Counted from the first letter of the stretch, positions 8,221 through 17,001 are shown. The stretch: 64,000 nt of DNA from JADLHS01 sp964594985 (GCA_964594985.1 CAZQNQ010000001.1:248001-312000); one strand, 5' to 3'. The notes: generated by a model from the sequence alone, not told the origin. A program made the numbers and translations.

Positions 8221-9042
8221 TCACCCAAACCGCCCCGTCACATAATCTTCCGTGCGCTTCTGCTTGGGCATGGTGAAAATCTTCTGCGTCGGGCCGAACT
8301 CGATGAGTTCGCCCATGTAAAAAAACGCCGTGTCGTCCGAAATGCGCGTCGCCTGCTGCATGTTGTGGGTGACGATGACGATGGTGAAATCCTTCTTCAG
8401 TTCAAGGATCAAATCTTCCACGCGCGACGTCGCAATCGGGTCGAGCGCGCTGGCCGGCTCGTCCATCAGCACAATCTCCGGCCGCACCGCGATGGCGCGG
8501 GCGATGCACAATCGCTGTTGTTGTCCGCCCGACAAGCCCAGCGCGCTGCTGTGCAGCCGATCCTTCACCTCGTCCCACAACGCCGCGCCGCGCAGGCTCT
8601 GTTCCACGGCGGCATCAAGGTCGCTCTTGGCATTCATGCCCTGCAGTTTCAAGCCGTAGGCCACGTTGTCGTAGATGGATTTCGGGAACGGATTCGACTT
8701 CTGGAACACCATGCCGACGCGTTTGCGCAACTCGATCACATCCACGTCCGAAGCATAGATGTCGTGCTCGCCAATCTTCACGGAGCCTTCGATGCGCACG
8801 CTGTCAATCAGGTCATTCATGCGGTTGAGGCAGCGCAGCAAGGTGGACTTGCCGCAACCGGACGGCCCGATGAACGCCGTGACGACGCGTTCGCGGATGT
8901 TAAGCGAAATGTCCTTGAGCGCCTTGGACTGGCCGTAGAACAGCGACAGCTTCGAGATTTCGATGAGCGGACCGCCGGCGTTCTCCGCCAGGGGCGTGGT
9001 CGGCGTCGTCACTTCCAGTTTGGGCAATACAGTTTCAGCCAT
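8221..9042 (-). CDS. pstB: PstB, phosphate ABC transporter ATPase
   Basis: 273 residues with a Walker A motif (FIGPSGCGKSTLLRCLNRMN), an ABC signature (LGLSGGQQQRLCIARAIA) and a Walker B (EIVLMDEPASALDP). The switch histidine follows (VIVTHNMQQA). It energises phosphate uptake through PstC/PstA. The start MAETVLPKLE was chosen because the upstream extension is encoded in the palindromic repeat that precedes the gene. Cytoplasmic, membrane-associated. Confidence 0.96.
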   Translation of the reverse strand: MAETVLPKLEVTTPTTPLAENAGGPLIEISKLSLFYGQSKALKDISLNIRERVVTAFIGPSGCGKSTLLRCLNRMNDLIDSVRIEGSVKIGEHDIYASDVDVIELRKRVGMVFQKSNPFPKSIYDNVAYGLKLQGMNAKSDLDAAVEQSLRGAALWDEVKDRLHSSALGLSGGQQQRLCIARAIAVRPEIVLMDEPASALDPIATSRVEDLILELKKDFTIVIVTHNMQQATRISDDTAFFYMGELIEFGPTQKIFTMPKQKRTEDYVTGRFG

Positions 9043-9050
9043 AACAAATT

Positions 9051-9222
9051 TTAACCACGGATGGACACGGATGAACACGGATCAAACCACAAACCCAAGG
9101 CAGGGCGGGCAATCCTCTGCCCGCCACCACTCCAATTGGAACAAGCGGCGCGCCCGGAGTGCCGCGCCCGACGCGCGGAGCACCCGTTCCATCCGTGTTT
9201 ATCCGTGTGCATCCGTGGTTTA
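9051..9222. repeat. Inverted repeat element (AACCACGGATGGACACGGAT type)
   Basis: The left arm is a series of CACGGAT units (AACCACGGATGGACACGGAT and onward). The right arm is the inverted series ATCCGTGTTTATCCGTGTGC ending in ATCCGTGGTT. Inner arms CGGGC/GCGCGCCC add more pairing. It fills almost the whole space between pstA and pstB. It looks like a non-autonomous palindromic element. I see no reading frame of interest. Confidence 0.7.
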
Positions 9223-9229
9223 ATCGTCT

Positions 9230-10162
9230 TCATCCCAACGCCCTCAATTTTTTCCGCACCCGGGCGCGGATGATGATGGCGACAAAGTTCAGGGCGAACG
9301 TCAACAAGAGCAGCACGAGCACGGTCGCGTAAAGGATTGGCCGCGTCTTCTCGATGTCCGGTGATTGCGTCGAAAGCACATAGACATGATAACCCAGGTC
9401 CATGAACTGATCGCTCAACTTGCCCGGCAACGACGCCATGTAATACGCCACACCGGTGAACAGGATCGGCGCCACCTCGCCCGCCGCGCGGCTCACCGCG
9501 AGAATACCGCCGGTCATGATGCCCGGCAACGCCTGCGGCAACACGATCTTCCAGATGGTTTCCAGCTTCGTCGCGCCGAGCGCCAGACTCGCCTCGCGCA
9601 AGCCGGGCGGAATGGCTTTCAGCGATTCTTCCGTCGCCACGATCACCACCGGCATCGTCATCACGGCCAAGGTCAGCGACGCCCAGATCACGGCGGGTTG
9701 CCCCCAGACCGGCCCGGGATTGTGCATCAGCTCATCCAGGTGCCGGCCAATGAAATTGATGAAGAAGCCGAGACCAAACAGGCCGAACACGATGGAGGGC
9801 ACGCCCGCCAGATTGTTCACCGCCGCGCGGATGATACGCGTCACGATCGAACTCGTCGGCGCATATTCGGTCAGATAAACAGCGGTGATCACGCCGATGG
9901 GCAGCACGAACAGTGTCATCACAAACACACGGATGGTCGTGCCGATGATCATGGGCAACACCCCGGTCGTCGCCGGATCAAAGAAATCCTTCTTCGGAAT
10001 CGTGCTGACAAAATGCCACGTCAGGTTCGGCCAGCCGTTGATGATGATGGTTCCGAGGATGACGGCGAGAATGGCGAGGATCAGCAGCGTCGCCAACCCG
10101 GTCAGCCCGGTGAAAAAGAACGAACCGAAGTCGAACTGCCGCGTACGGAAGTGATGACTCAT
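9230..10162 (-). CDS. pstA: PstA, phosphate ABC transporter permease
   Basis: 310 residues with about six membrane helices (LATLLILAILAVILGTIIIN, VFVMTLFVLPIGVITAVYL and others). The EAA loop that contacts PstB is visible (REASLALGATKLETIWKIVL, then PQALPGIMTGGILAVSRAAG). The start MSHHFRTRQ is preferred to one nine codons upstream. It pairs with PstC to form the inner-membrane phosphate channel. Confidence 0.95.
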   Translation of the reverse strand: MSHHFRTRQFDFGSFFFTGLTGLATLLILAILAVILGTIIINGWPNLTWHFVSTIPKKDFFDPATTGVLPMIIGTTIRVFVMTLFVLPIGVITAVYLTEYAPTSSIVTRIIRAAVNNLAGVPSIVFGLFGLGFFINFIGRHLDELMHNPGPVWGQPAVIWASLTLAVMTMPVVIVATEESLKAIPPGLREASLALGATKLETIWKIVLPQALPGIMTGGILAVSRAAGEVAPILFTGVAYYMASLPGKLSDQFMDLGYHVYVLSTQSPDIEKTRPILYATVLVLLLLTFALNFVAIIIRARVRKKLRALG

Positions 10163-10206
10163 CGCAAACCTCCAAGTTTCAAGCGCCAAACATCAAACAC
10201 CAAGCT

Positions 10207-10281
10207 GGTAGGGCGCGTCACTCCGTGCGCGCCGCCGTCTGGCTGGCAACGGGCGGCGCGCACGGAGTGACGCGCCCTACC
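10207..10281. repeat. Near-perfect palindrome, GGTAGGGCGCGTCACTCCGT type
   Basis: The arm GGTAGGGCGCGTCACTCCGT is mirrored almost exactly around a short loop (GTCTGGCTGGCAACGGG). The right-hand arm is also found inside queA at the other end of the window, so this is a dispersed REP-like element. Confidence 0.8.
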
Positions 10282-10346
10282 CAAAGCCCCTTGGTGATTG
10301 CCGCCTGGGATTTCTCTGGAGCTTGGATGTTGGTGCTTGGAGCTTT

Positions 10347-11534
10347 TCACCGTTTCCCCTCCAGCTTGTGTTTCAAGCGGTGCATCACCACGTCTCCGAT
10401 CATGTTCGAGATGAAGGTCACGGCGAAAAGCAGCGCGCCGAGCATGAAAAGAATCCGGTAATGATGACCGCCCGCGACCGCCTCGGCCATCTCCGCGGCG
10501 ATGGTCGTGGTGATGGTGCGGGCCGGATCAAAAATACTCCAGGACATCACGCTCGCCGAGCAGACCATGAGCACGATCATGGTTTCGCCGATGGCCCGGC
10601 CAAAGCCCAGTACCACCGCCGCAAACACACCGGGCAACGCTGCCGGCATCACGATCTGCCACGCCGTCTGCCAGCGCGACGCCCCGAGCGCCAGCGCTGC
10701 CTGCGTGTAACTGCGCGGCACGCTCGTCAACGCGTCTTCCGCGATGGAGAACACCAGGGGAATCACCGAGAAACTCAACGCGATGCCCGCGACAAAGGAA
10801 TTCAGCCGCGTCTGGTAACCGAAAACGGTCTGCAGCACGGTCGCCATGATGAGCAGGGCGAAAAAACCCACGACCACGGACGGAATTCCCGAGAGCAGCT
10901 CGATCACCGGCTTCACGATCTCCCGGACGCGGGGCCGGGCCATCTGCGAAACGTAGATGGCCGCGCCGACCGACAACGGCACGGCGAAGAGCAGCCCGAT
11001 GAGCGTGATCTTCAGACTGCCGACGATGAGCGGCACGATGTTGTATTTGTGGATATTGCCGACGGGTTGCCAGATGTATTCGGGCTGGTCGTAACCCGCC
11101 CACTGATGCGGCCTAAGCATCGCGCCCCACTCGGTCGTGTTGAGTTTGGCATCGGGATCGGTGCGCAGGTATTCGGGCATCTCGTTCTGCGCCTCGACTT
11201 TGACTTCCATCAGGGCCAGCAACGTCTCCTTGTCCAGCGCAGCGAATTTCTTTTCCGACAGATCGAGATACGTCCGCAACTCCTCCGGCTTCAGCTTGTC
11301 CATGTCCGCCGGCGGGATCACCGGTTTGATCGCCGCGCTGTTCTCCGTGCCGAAAAAGACCGGCAACGCCTCCCGCGCCACAAAGATGAAGATCAGGAAC
11401 ACCATCAGGATGGTCGAGAGCGACACGAAGAAGATGCCCTTCTCCGCGAGCCATTCGAGCGGACGCGCCTTGTGCCCGCGATGGATGCCCATCCAGCCGT
11501 GCGACCGCTTGCCTTGATGTAATGAGGACGACAT
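10347..11534 (-). CDS. pstC: PstC, phosphate ABC transporter permease with an extended periplasmic insert
   Basis: 395 residues. One membrane helix near the N-terminus (IFFVSLSTILMVFLIFIFVA) is followed by an unusually long soluble segment of about 120 residues (ENSAAIKPVIPPADMDKLKP onward). The typical permease core then begins (IVPLIVGSLKITLIGLLFAV) and contains the EAA loop (QAALALGASRWQTAWQIVMP). Classic PstC is nearer 300-320 residues, so the insert accounts for the extra length; similar long PstC forms are known in other phyla. The start MSSSLHQGKR was chosen over one nine codons upstream. Confidence 0.93.
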   Translation of the reverse strand: MSSSLHQGKRSHGWMGIHRGHKARPLEWLAEKGIFFVSLSTILMVFLIFIFVAREALPVFFGTENSAAIKPVIPPADMDKLKPEELRTYLDLSEKKFAALDKETLLALMEVKVEAQNEMPEYLRTDPDAKLNTTEWGAMLRPHQWAGYDQPEYIWQPVGNIHKYNIVPLIVGSLKITLIGLLFAVPLSVGAAIYVSQMARPRVREIVKPVIELLSGIPSVVVGFFALLIMATVLQTVFGYQTRLNSFVAGIALSFSVIPLVFSIAEDALTSVPRSYTQAALALGASRWQTAWQIVMPAALPGVFAAVVLGFGRAIGETMIVLMVCSASVMSWSIFDPARTITTTIAAEMAEAVAGGHHYRILFMLGALLFAVTFISNMIGDVVMHRLKHKLEGKR

Positions 11535-11633
11535 CGCCAATAATTTTAATCGGGACGGCAACGGTTTCGGTCCGCCACCGCCCCGATGTTGATTCAGGAG
11601 GAACTGTGAATCAAACGCTCTTTGCCCCGCCGG

Positions 11634-12482
11634 TCATTTTTGCCGCCATTGCGCCGGCAGCGGGAAATAACCCACTTCCTTGACCAGCTTCTGCCCGTCA
11701 TCGCTGCGGATCCAGTTCAAGTAGGCGGCAATGTCACCCTTGTCCAGCGCCGGATTGACGTAGATGAACAGGAAACGTGAGATCGGATAACTGTTGTTCA
11801 ACACGTTTTCCTCCGTGGGTTCCACCGCCGGGGAACTATCATCCTTCTTGATCGAAAGGTGCTTGGCCCCCGCACCGTAAGCCGCGCCGCCGTAGCCGAT
11901 GCCGTTCTTGTCCTTGGCCACCGCTTGCAACACCGCCGCCGTGCCGGGCATCGTCTGGGCGCTGGCGGCGAAGTCATTGCCCTTGAGCACATGCTCCTTG
12001 AAAAACTCATACGTGCCCGAGCTGTTTTCGCGACTGTAAACCGTGATGGGGGCGTCGTTGCCACCGACTTGCTTCCAGTTCTTCACCTTGCCGGTGAAGA
12101 TGGCCTGCAACTGGTCGAGCGCGAGTTCCTTCACCCCATTGTCCGCGCTCACGTAAACCGACAACCCGTCCAGCGCAACTTTGTATTCGGTCGGTTTCTT
12201 GTTAAAGGCTTCAATGCACTTGCTGATCTCACCGGATTTGATCTTGCGCGAGGCATTGCACAGATCGGTGGTCTTGTTCTGCAACGCGGCGAATCCCGTG
12301 CCCGTGCCGCCACCGGTCACCTGGATCTTGGTGCCCGGCTTCTGCCCCATGTAAACCTCCGCCCACTTCTGCGCGAGGATGACCATCGTATCCGAACCTT
12401 TCACCGTGATGTCCGCCTTGGTTGCGGTGGCGAAACCCAGCGCGACTGCGAGGGCGAGGATGCTTTGCGTAATCTTTTTCAT
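11634..12482 (-). CDS. pstS: PstS, periplasmic phosphate-binding protein
   Basis: 282 residues with a signal peptide (ITQSILALAVALGFATATKA) and PstS phosphate-contact motifs: VKGSDTMVILAQKW, GGGTGTGFAAL, and YSRENSSGTYEFFKEHVL, the serine/threonine-rich ligand loop. The start MKKITQ directly precedes the signal peptide. It captures phosphate after it crosses the outer membrane, probably through the porin encoded upstream, and delivers it to PstC/PstA. Confidence 0.95.
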   Translation of the reverse strand: MKKITQSILALAVALGFATATKADITVKGSDTMVILAQKWAEVYMGQKPGTKIQVTGGGTGTGFAALQNKTTDLCNASRKIKSGEISKCIEAFNKKPTEYKVALDGLSVYVSADNGVKELALDQLQAIFTGKVKNWKQVGGNDAPITVYSRENSSGTYEFFKEHVLKGNDFAASAQTMPGTAAVLQAVAKDKNGIGYGGAAYGAGAKHLSIKKDDSSPAVEPTEENVLNNSYPISRFLFIYVNPALDKGDIAAYLNWIRSDDGQKLVKEVGYFPLPAQWRQK

Positions 12483-12513
12483 ATTCGATATCTCCGATAC
12501 TTTGACTGATTTG

Positions 12514-12533
12514 GTTAAAGACTGTTTGTGACG
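12514..12533 (-). promoter_or_regulatory. Pho-box-like site upstream of pstS
   Basis: Read on the minus strand, CGTCACAAACAGTCTTTA resembles two 7-bp half sites of the proteobacterial Pho box with a 4-base spacer. It lies about 35 bases before the pstS start. The match is imperfect and rests on position as much as on sequence. Confidence 0.35.
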
Positions 12534-12545
12534 TTTCCGCAACGA

Positions 12546-13919
12546 TTAGAACTTCAACGTCGCGTCCATCTGGATGCGCGTGGTCTTGCTTTCCGTCGCT
12601 GCCGGGTTGGGATTGATCAATTCGCTGAAGAAGGCCGTGACGGTGAGAGTCAACGGATTGTACGGCGAGTAAGCCGCTTTCACCACGTGGCCTTTGACGT
12701 TCGTGCCCGCGCCGTAGCCTGCAGTGCCCCCCACAGGAGCGGTCTGATAAAACCCGCCAAAGTCCGAATCCACCAGCTCTTCATACCACGCATCCGCTTC
12801 GAGATACTTGTAGCGATAGCCGAACTCCCACAAACCTTTCTTGCCGGCCTTGCCGAACAACACGCCCGCCGACCAGCCTTGATTGTCCGGACCGGCGTTC
12901 GGGTTGCTGATAAAATCGCCGCCGACCTTGATCGGGAACGGCGCGTTGTAATGCCAGAACTCGTCCAGCGTGTACGTCACCGACGCATCGGCGATTACCG
13001 GATGGAAGTCATACACCAATGCGTTCACCAACGCACCGACCGAAGTGTCAGCCGACGGCCCGCGCGTGTTGCCGCGATTCTGATCGGGGACGGGCACCGC
13101 TCCGCCCACCGTGCCCGCGAGCGCCTGCTCGTTCTCGATCGCGATCCATGCCACCCCGGCGGAAGACGTCCAACGCTTGTTCCAAGTGGATTCCAACCGC
13201 ACCTGACCGCCATACATATAGGGGTCTTCGCTTTGCGCGCCGATTTCATCCAAGGCGAACGCGCCGCCGTTGAACTTCAAGCCGTGCGCCTCGCTCACAT
13301 TATAGCCCCACTGCAACGCCGCGCCTTCAGGCGTGTAATCGCCGTCAAACACCAGGTCCGAGAACACGAATGGATTTTCCATCTTGCCGATGGTGAAACT
13401 CCCCAGCCAACCCTCATTGCGCACCGGCGTCCACTTCGCATACGCCAGGTCGAGATAGATCAGCTTCTTCGAGCCATTATCCTGAAACGTGGAGTTGCCG
13501 GAGATCGGGTCGCCACCGCTGCCACCGCTGGCCGCTTCCGAGGTGGTCAAGCGCAGTCCGGCTTCAAAACCATCCGACAACGTCGCCACCGCGCCGAACC
13601 GCAGGCGCAGCCGGAACCGCTGCCGGTCCACGCCGTTCGCGTTGTCAAAATAAAAACTCTCGTACCGCCCGCGGACATCGCCGTTGAACTTGAGCGCCGT
13701 CACCCATTCCGGCATCCCGTTCTTGGCGGCGTACGCCTTGGTGAAATCCTTGTCCGTTTCCTCGCGCAGTTCGTTCGCCTCCTTGACGGACAACACGCCC
13801 TTGTCCACCAGCTTGTCGAGGAGCGTATCCACGCTCTGCGCCTGACCGTTGCTCACGTAACCCGCCACCGCTGCGATGGCGACGAGGCTCATCGTCCATT
13901 TTTGCTTTTTGATTCGCAT
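12546..13919 (-). CDS. Putative outer-membrane porin of the pst cluster
   Basis: 457 residues: signal peptide (MSLVAIAAVAGYVSNGQAQS), then a coiled or SLH-like stretch (LLDKLVDKGVLSVKEANELR), then an extended beta-rich barrel with alternating aromatic residues. It ends in a C-terminal phenylalanine (TRIQMDATLKF), the outer-membrane insertion signal. It best fits the verrucomicrobial and bacteroidal putative porin families (OprP or Porin_5-like). The position ahead of pstS suggests phosphate passage, but specificity cannot be read from the sequence. It is the first gene of the phosphate cluster. Confidence 0.8.
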   Translation of the reverse strand: MRIKKQKWTMSLVAIAAVAGYVSNGQAQSVDTLLDKLVDKGVLSVKEANELREETDKDFTKAYAAKNGMPEWVTALKFNGDVRGRYESFYFDNANGVDRQRFRLRLRFGAVATLSDGFEAGLRLTTSEAASGGSGGDPISGNSTFQDNGSKKLIYLDLAYAKWTPVRNEGWLGSFTIGKMENPFVFSDLVFDGDYTPEGAALQWGYNVSEAHGLKFNGGAFALDEIGAQSEDPYMYGGQVRLESTWNKRWTSSAGVAWIAIENEQALAGTVGGAVPVPDQNRGNTRGPSADTSVGALVNALVYDFHPVIADASVTYTLDEFWHYNAPFPIKVGGDFISNPNAGPDNQGWSAGVLFGKAGKKGLWEFGYRYKYLEADAWYEELVDSDFGGFYQTAPVGGTAGYGAGTNVKGHVVKAAYSPYNPLTLTVTAFFSELINPNPAATESKTTRIQMDATLKF

Positions 13920-13978
13920 TTGAAGTTTCAGAGTTCGGCCAGAGAATGTGACGACTGCGTTACGCGATTAAGGCGGCA

Positions 13979-13996
13979 ATGTTACGTTTGTGTGAC
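13979..13996 (-). promoter_or_regulatory. Pho-box-like site upstream of the porin gene
   Basis: On the minus strand the sequence GTCACACAAACGTAACAT forms two half sites of TGTCACA type separated by CAAA. It lies about 60 bases before the porin start. Together with the similar site before pstS it suggests PhoB-like control of both units. Confidence 0.4.
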
Positions 13997-14133
13997 ACCC
14001 CCTGCCCCAAGTCATGACCGGCGAGAATTTTGTCCATCCACCAACCGAAGGAGAATGGAGGGAAACCCAGCCCCGAAGAACCTTGCTGAAGCCGGGTAAA
14101 CCCGAACACCGAAGCTGGCGCGCGGCCATAACT

Positions 14134-14243
14134 GTAGGGCAGGCTTTCCAGCCTGCCGGTGCACCGGACTTTCCAGTCCGGTGTTCCTGGAAACGGGCGA
14201 CTGGAAAGTCGCCCGCACCGGCAGGCTGGAAAGCCTGCCCTAC
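14134..14243. repeat. Nested palindromic element, GTAGGGCAGGCTTTCCAGCC type
   Basis: The outer arms GTAGGGCAGGCTTTCCAGCC and its reverse complement enclose two further inverted pairs (CCGGACTTTCCAGTCCGG and GCGACTGGAAAGTCGC). The resulting RNA or single-stranded DNA would form a cruciform. It lies in the porin-glycosyltransferase intergenic region, which holds no gene. Confidence 0.8.
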
Positions 14244-14297
14244 TTTCCGCCCGCGCCGTTTTGCGGCCGGCGACTTCGGAGTTCGGGGTAAAACCAA

Positions 14298-14510
14298 CCT
14301 CACGCCAAGGACGCAAAGTTCGCCACGTTAGAACAGTTCGCAAAATGTCTGTCGGAACCGAATTCCCCGCACCCGGCCTGCGGCCACCCTCTCCCCATCC
14401 GATGGGGAGAGGGCCGGGGTGAGGGGCCTTTCGCCAGCACCTCGTTCCCGACACTCTTTTTGCAGTACACTCTAAAAAACCTTTGCGCCCTTTGCGCTCT
14501 TGGCGTGAGG
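14298..14510. repeat. MITE-like element with inverted CCTCACGCCAAGG ends
   Basis: The outer ends CCTCACGCCAAGGACGCAAAG and CTTTGCGCTCTTGGCGTGAG are inverted. Inner arms (TTAGAACAGTTCGCAAAATG and its imperfect complement near TTTTTGCAGTACACTCTAA) and a central CCATCCGATGGGGAGAGGG palindrome complete it. The inner part occurs again upstream of the PAS/PP2C gene at 19258-19403. Confidence 0.75.
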
Positions 14511-14520
14511 CTAAAACGGA

Positions 14521-15432
14521 TCACCCGCAGAGCGGCTGTAATGCCGTCATGACGCGAACCACACTAAGATCATGCAGCCCGGAAGCCTCCCGCAGAATCC
14601 GCACGCGCTCGCCCTGTGGCCGCCAGATTTCTTCCATCGTATGCGCCCACAACACCACGCACGGCAACCCCAGCGCCGCCGCCAGATGCGTGATGCCCGA
14701 GTCATGCCCCACGAACCCGACACACCCCCGCAGACGCCGCGCGAGTTCGACCAGCGGCAGATTCTTCGCCACCACACAACGCGTCGGAGGCAACGCCGCG
14801 GCCAGCTTTTGCAACCGATCGCCCTCCGCTTCGCCACCCACCAACAACAGTTTCATTTCCGTCGTCGCCAGCAGTTGGGAAATCAGTTCCGCCCACTGCG
14901 ACTCCGGCCAGTTCTTGCGTTCACTGCCGCTGCCGGGATGCAAGGCGAGTTGATGGTTGATAGTGGATGGTTGATAGCTGAGAGCCAGACGCGGCACTGA
15001 GTCTGCCCCGAAGATTGCGAGGCGTTCCAGTGGCTTGAGGTAAACCCGCGTCGCATGTGTCTTATTCGCCTCATCGGGCCGATGCGGCCCGACGATGAAT
15101 TGCCCCGGCGAACACCGTTGCACGTTCTCCTGAAAGATTCCGTCGGGATCGTAGAGGTAGGAAACGATGATGTTGAACTCGGAGAAATAATCACGCAGGT
15201 CCTCGGGCAATTCCCCGCGGCGCGCGAAGAAGCTCGCCAGCCCGCGCGCCTCGATGGGTTGCACGCGATCCACCAGACCGCCCGCCTCCGCCAGTTGCAC
15301 GATGTGCGGATAACCCAGCACTTCGAGATGCGCCCGGGGAAATTGCCGGCGCAGCGCGGCGAGAGTCGGGAGCGTGAGAATAAAATCCCCGATCGCGCCG
15401 CCGCGAATGACAAGAATCTTGCCGCGAGTCAT
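14521..15432 (-). CDS. Glycosyltransferase family 9 (heptosyltransferase-like)
   Basis: 303 residues. The N-terminus ILVIRGGAIGDFILTLPTLA and the C-terminal donor-site motifs (LALHPGSGSERKNWP, FVGHDSGITHLAAALGLPCV) match ADP-heptose:LPS heptosyltransferases (GT9, WaaF/WaaC-like). It probably transfers a sugar to a cell-surface glycolipid at the inner face of the membrane. A stretch PSTINHQL just before LALHPGSG is encoded by tandem heptamer repeats (TTGATGG/TTGATAG) inserted in frame; the flanking catalytic motifs are intact. The exact substrate cannot be told. Confidence 0.82.
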   Translation of the reverse strand: MTRGKILVIRGGAIGDFILTLPTLAALRRQFPRAHLEVLGYPHIVQLAEAGGLVDRVQPIEARGLASFFARRGELPEDLRDYFSEFNIIVSYLYDPDGIFQENVQRCSPGQFIVGPHRPDEANKTHATRVYLKPLERLAIFGADSVPRLALSYQPSTINHQLALHPGSGSERKNWPESQWAELISQLLATTEMKLLLVGGEAEGDRLQKLAAALPPTRCVVAKNLPLVELARRLRGCVGFVGHDSGITHLAAALGLPCVVLWAHTMEEIWRPQGERVRILREASGLHDLSVVRVMTALQPLCG

Positions 15433-15444
15433 AAGCAATGGATT

Positions 15445-15533
15445 CCTGGATGATTGGATTGAAGGATTGGTGAAAACTCCGATGTGCTTCCCTGTTCAAT
15501 AATCCAACCATCCACTAATCCATCAATCCTCCC
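15445..15533. repeat. Heptamer inverted repeat (TGGATGATTGGATTGAAGG type)
   Basis: Units of TGGATGATTGGATTGAAGGA on the left are mirrored by AATCCAACCATCCACTAATC on the right. It fills the gap between the heptosyltransferase and the following membrane protein gene. One of several heptamer-based hairpins in the window. Confidence 0.6.
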
Positions 15534-15536
15534 CCG

Positions 15537-16091
15537 CTACATCGTGCGGAATGCCGTCAGTCCCAGCACCACCACCAGCAACGCAAACGAGAGCCGGATG
15601 GCGCTGCCCACCTTCACGCGCCGTTCCGTGGCCGTGGCCCAGTTCAGCAAGTCGCGCAGCCGCCACGGCGACACCGTGAACCAGATGCCCGCAATGACAA
15701 AGACGTAAGCCCACAGCTGGATCAGCAACACCCACGGCGATTCGCCGAGATGTGGCCGCCCCGTGTCCACCATCACCTTGGCGAGCAACAGGAGCACCAC
15801 CGCCAACCCGCGCACCGCCAGAAAATCCTGCACGAAAACACACGCCCCAACGCCGATGGCCGCAAACGCCACCATCATGTAAGGCTTCATGGACTCGAAA
15901 TCCGCGATCGGCTCGATCTTCACATTCCACACAAACCACGCCGTGCCCAGCAACATCAGGAAGATGCCCGTGGGCAGATGCCGCGGGAATTTCCGCGCCG
16001 CCGCCGCCAACCCCGCCGGCTTGAGCAGCCCATACACCTGCGGCACGGCCATGACCAGCCCGAGCAAAATGGATAACAACGAAAGTTTCAT
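15537..16091 (-). CDS. Multi-pass membrane protein of unknown function
   Basis: 184 residues with about six predicted membrane helices (LLSILLGLVMAVPQVYGLL, TGIFLMLLGTAWFVWNV, PYMMVAFAAIGVGACVFV, LAVVLLLLAKVMVD, VLLIQLWAYVFVIAGIWFTV, LSFALLVVVLGLTAF). The start MKLSLLSILL sits just after a plausible ribosome-binding region and excludes a polar upstream extension. No family is recognised. The context gives no functional clue. Confidence 0.7.
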   Translation of the reverse strand: MKLSLLSILLGLVMAVPQVYGLLKPAGLAAAARKFPRHLPTGIFLMLLGTAWFVWNVKIEPIADFESMKPYMMVAFAAIGVGACVFVQDFLAVRGLAVVLLLLAKVMVDTGRPHLGESPWVLLIQLWAYVFVIAGIWFTVSPWRLRDLLNWATATERRVKVGSAIRLSFALLVVVLGLTAFRTM

Positions 16092-16320
16092 CAAATTACC
16101 CTCCCAGCATGACGGAGAAAGGAGGCCCGATGAAAGCAAAAAGGGTTTCCCCTGCACCGGCCACTTTCTCCGGGTGTGGCTGGAACTGCCGCTCAATCCT
16201 GGGAGCGCTGCTCCTAGGTCGGGCCACCCACCCCGGGAAATTGTTCTGGACAAAGAAGCTACCAAGAAAGATAAAAGCCCATGCCGCGTTATAGCCCGTC
16301 CAATGGGACGTCGAATATCT

Positions 16321-16748
16321 GTTAGGCGGCATGGTGCGCAACTTTTTCGTCATGTTGTGGTTTAAAGCTATCGAAATGAAAAAATACACATCGCTGGTTA
16401 TTCTCACGTCCCTGACGATAGCCTTCGCTGGCTGTGCCAATCATTCATCAACCGCAGGCCTGCTGAAGATTGATAATTTAGGGGTTATCGAAGTTTCGGA
16501 TGGTAAGCTGAGCAGCCATACTTTGGGCGATGGCAGAGTTTGCACAGTTACGGCGACCGTCTTGCCCTTTGGCTATATCAATCTGGAGACTACCATTTAC
16601 GAGACTAACGCTTTAGGAGTGAAAACTACGACTTTAATCATGGAACTTCCATTCACTAACCTGCCCATTACATTTGATGCTGATAAAGACAGGCTCCTTG
16701 TTGTGACCTTGCACAACTCAAAATGACACGGCCTAATAAGAGTTAGGC
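16321..16748 (+). other. Possible integron-type gene cassette
   Basis: Two copies of GTTAGGC, which fit the attC core consensus GTTRRRY, lie 421 bases apart. They bracket a single small lipoprotein gene with different base composition. The second copy is paired with an inverted GCCTAAT 11 bases before it. The sequence before the first copy has short inverted segments (GTCCAATGGGAC and ATGCCGC/GCGGCAT). No integrase is seen and full-length attC arms are not clear, so this is tentative. Confidence 0.3.
16376..16726 (+). CDS. Small lipoprotein of unknown function
   Basis: 116 residues from MKKYTSLV. The signal peptide ILTSLTIAFAGC ends in a lipobox (AFAGC), and the mature part is beta-rich (VIEVSDGKLSSHTLGDGRV, GYINLETTIYETNALGVKTT). 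The gene is clearly AT-richer than its neighbours and stands alone on the plus strand between minus-strand genes, which suggests transfer. It lies between two GTTAGGC sequences that could be cassette boundaries. No family recognised. Confidence 0.65.
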   Translation: MKKYTSLVILTSLTIAFAGCANHSSTAGLLKIDNLGVIEVSDGKLSSHTLGDGRVCTVTATVLPFGYINLETTIYETNALGVKTTTLIMELPFTNLPITFDADKDRLLVVTLHNSK

Positions 16749-16761
16749 CACACCACGCGCT

Positions 16762-17001
16762 ATGGCAGATTGGAAGCCAGAGGAGTTTGTGATAGGAGAC
16801 CGAGTAGTTGCCCCCTCGCATCCCGATTGGGGCGTTGGCGTCATTACTGATGCGCTACGGATGGGAGATATGGAGCTTTGGGACGGTCGGGTTCTGACGT
16901 ATCAGGAGAAGACCGTTGGCCAGCGTCTTTCGGTTCGCTTTGACGATGGTCGCACTCGCACTATCATCAGTTCCAGCACGACATTGAAGCGAGCACAGTA
17001 G
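16762..17001 (+). CDS. DUF3553-like small protein
   Basis: 79 residues. The core FVIGDRVVAPSHPDWGVGVI, then QRLSVRFDDGRTRTI, matches the DUF3553 pattern of a small beta-barrel-like domain (GDRV, HPDWGVG, later VRFDDG). Function unknown for the family; similar modules occur at the C-terminus of UvrD/PcrA-like helicases. It starts 14 bases after the second GTTAGGC sequence, as expected for the first gene of a cassette, but no downstream boundary is visible. Confidence 0.7.
   Translation: MADWKPEEFVIGDRVVAPSHPDWGVGVITDALRMGDMELWDGRVLTYQEKTVGQRLSVRFDDGRTRTIISSSTTLKRAQ

Noticed and set aside
10323..11522. Open frame of 399 codons opposite pstC
   Set aside because: No domain and biased composition; pstC is certain.
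12528..14099. Open frame of 523 codons opposite the porin gene
   Set aside because: Antisense artefact of GC-rich codons; the porin has a signal peptide and a C-terminal phenylalanine.
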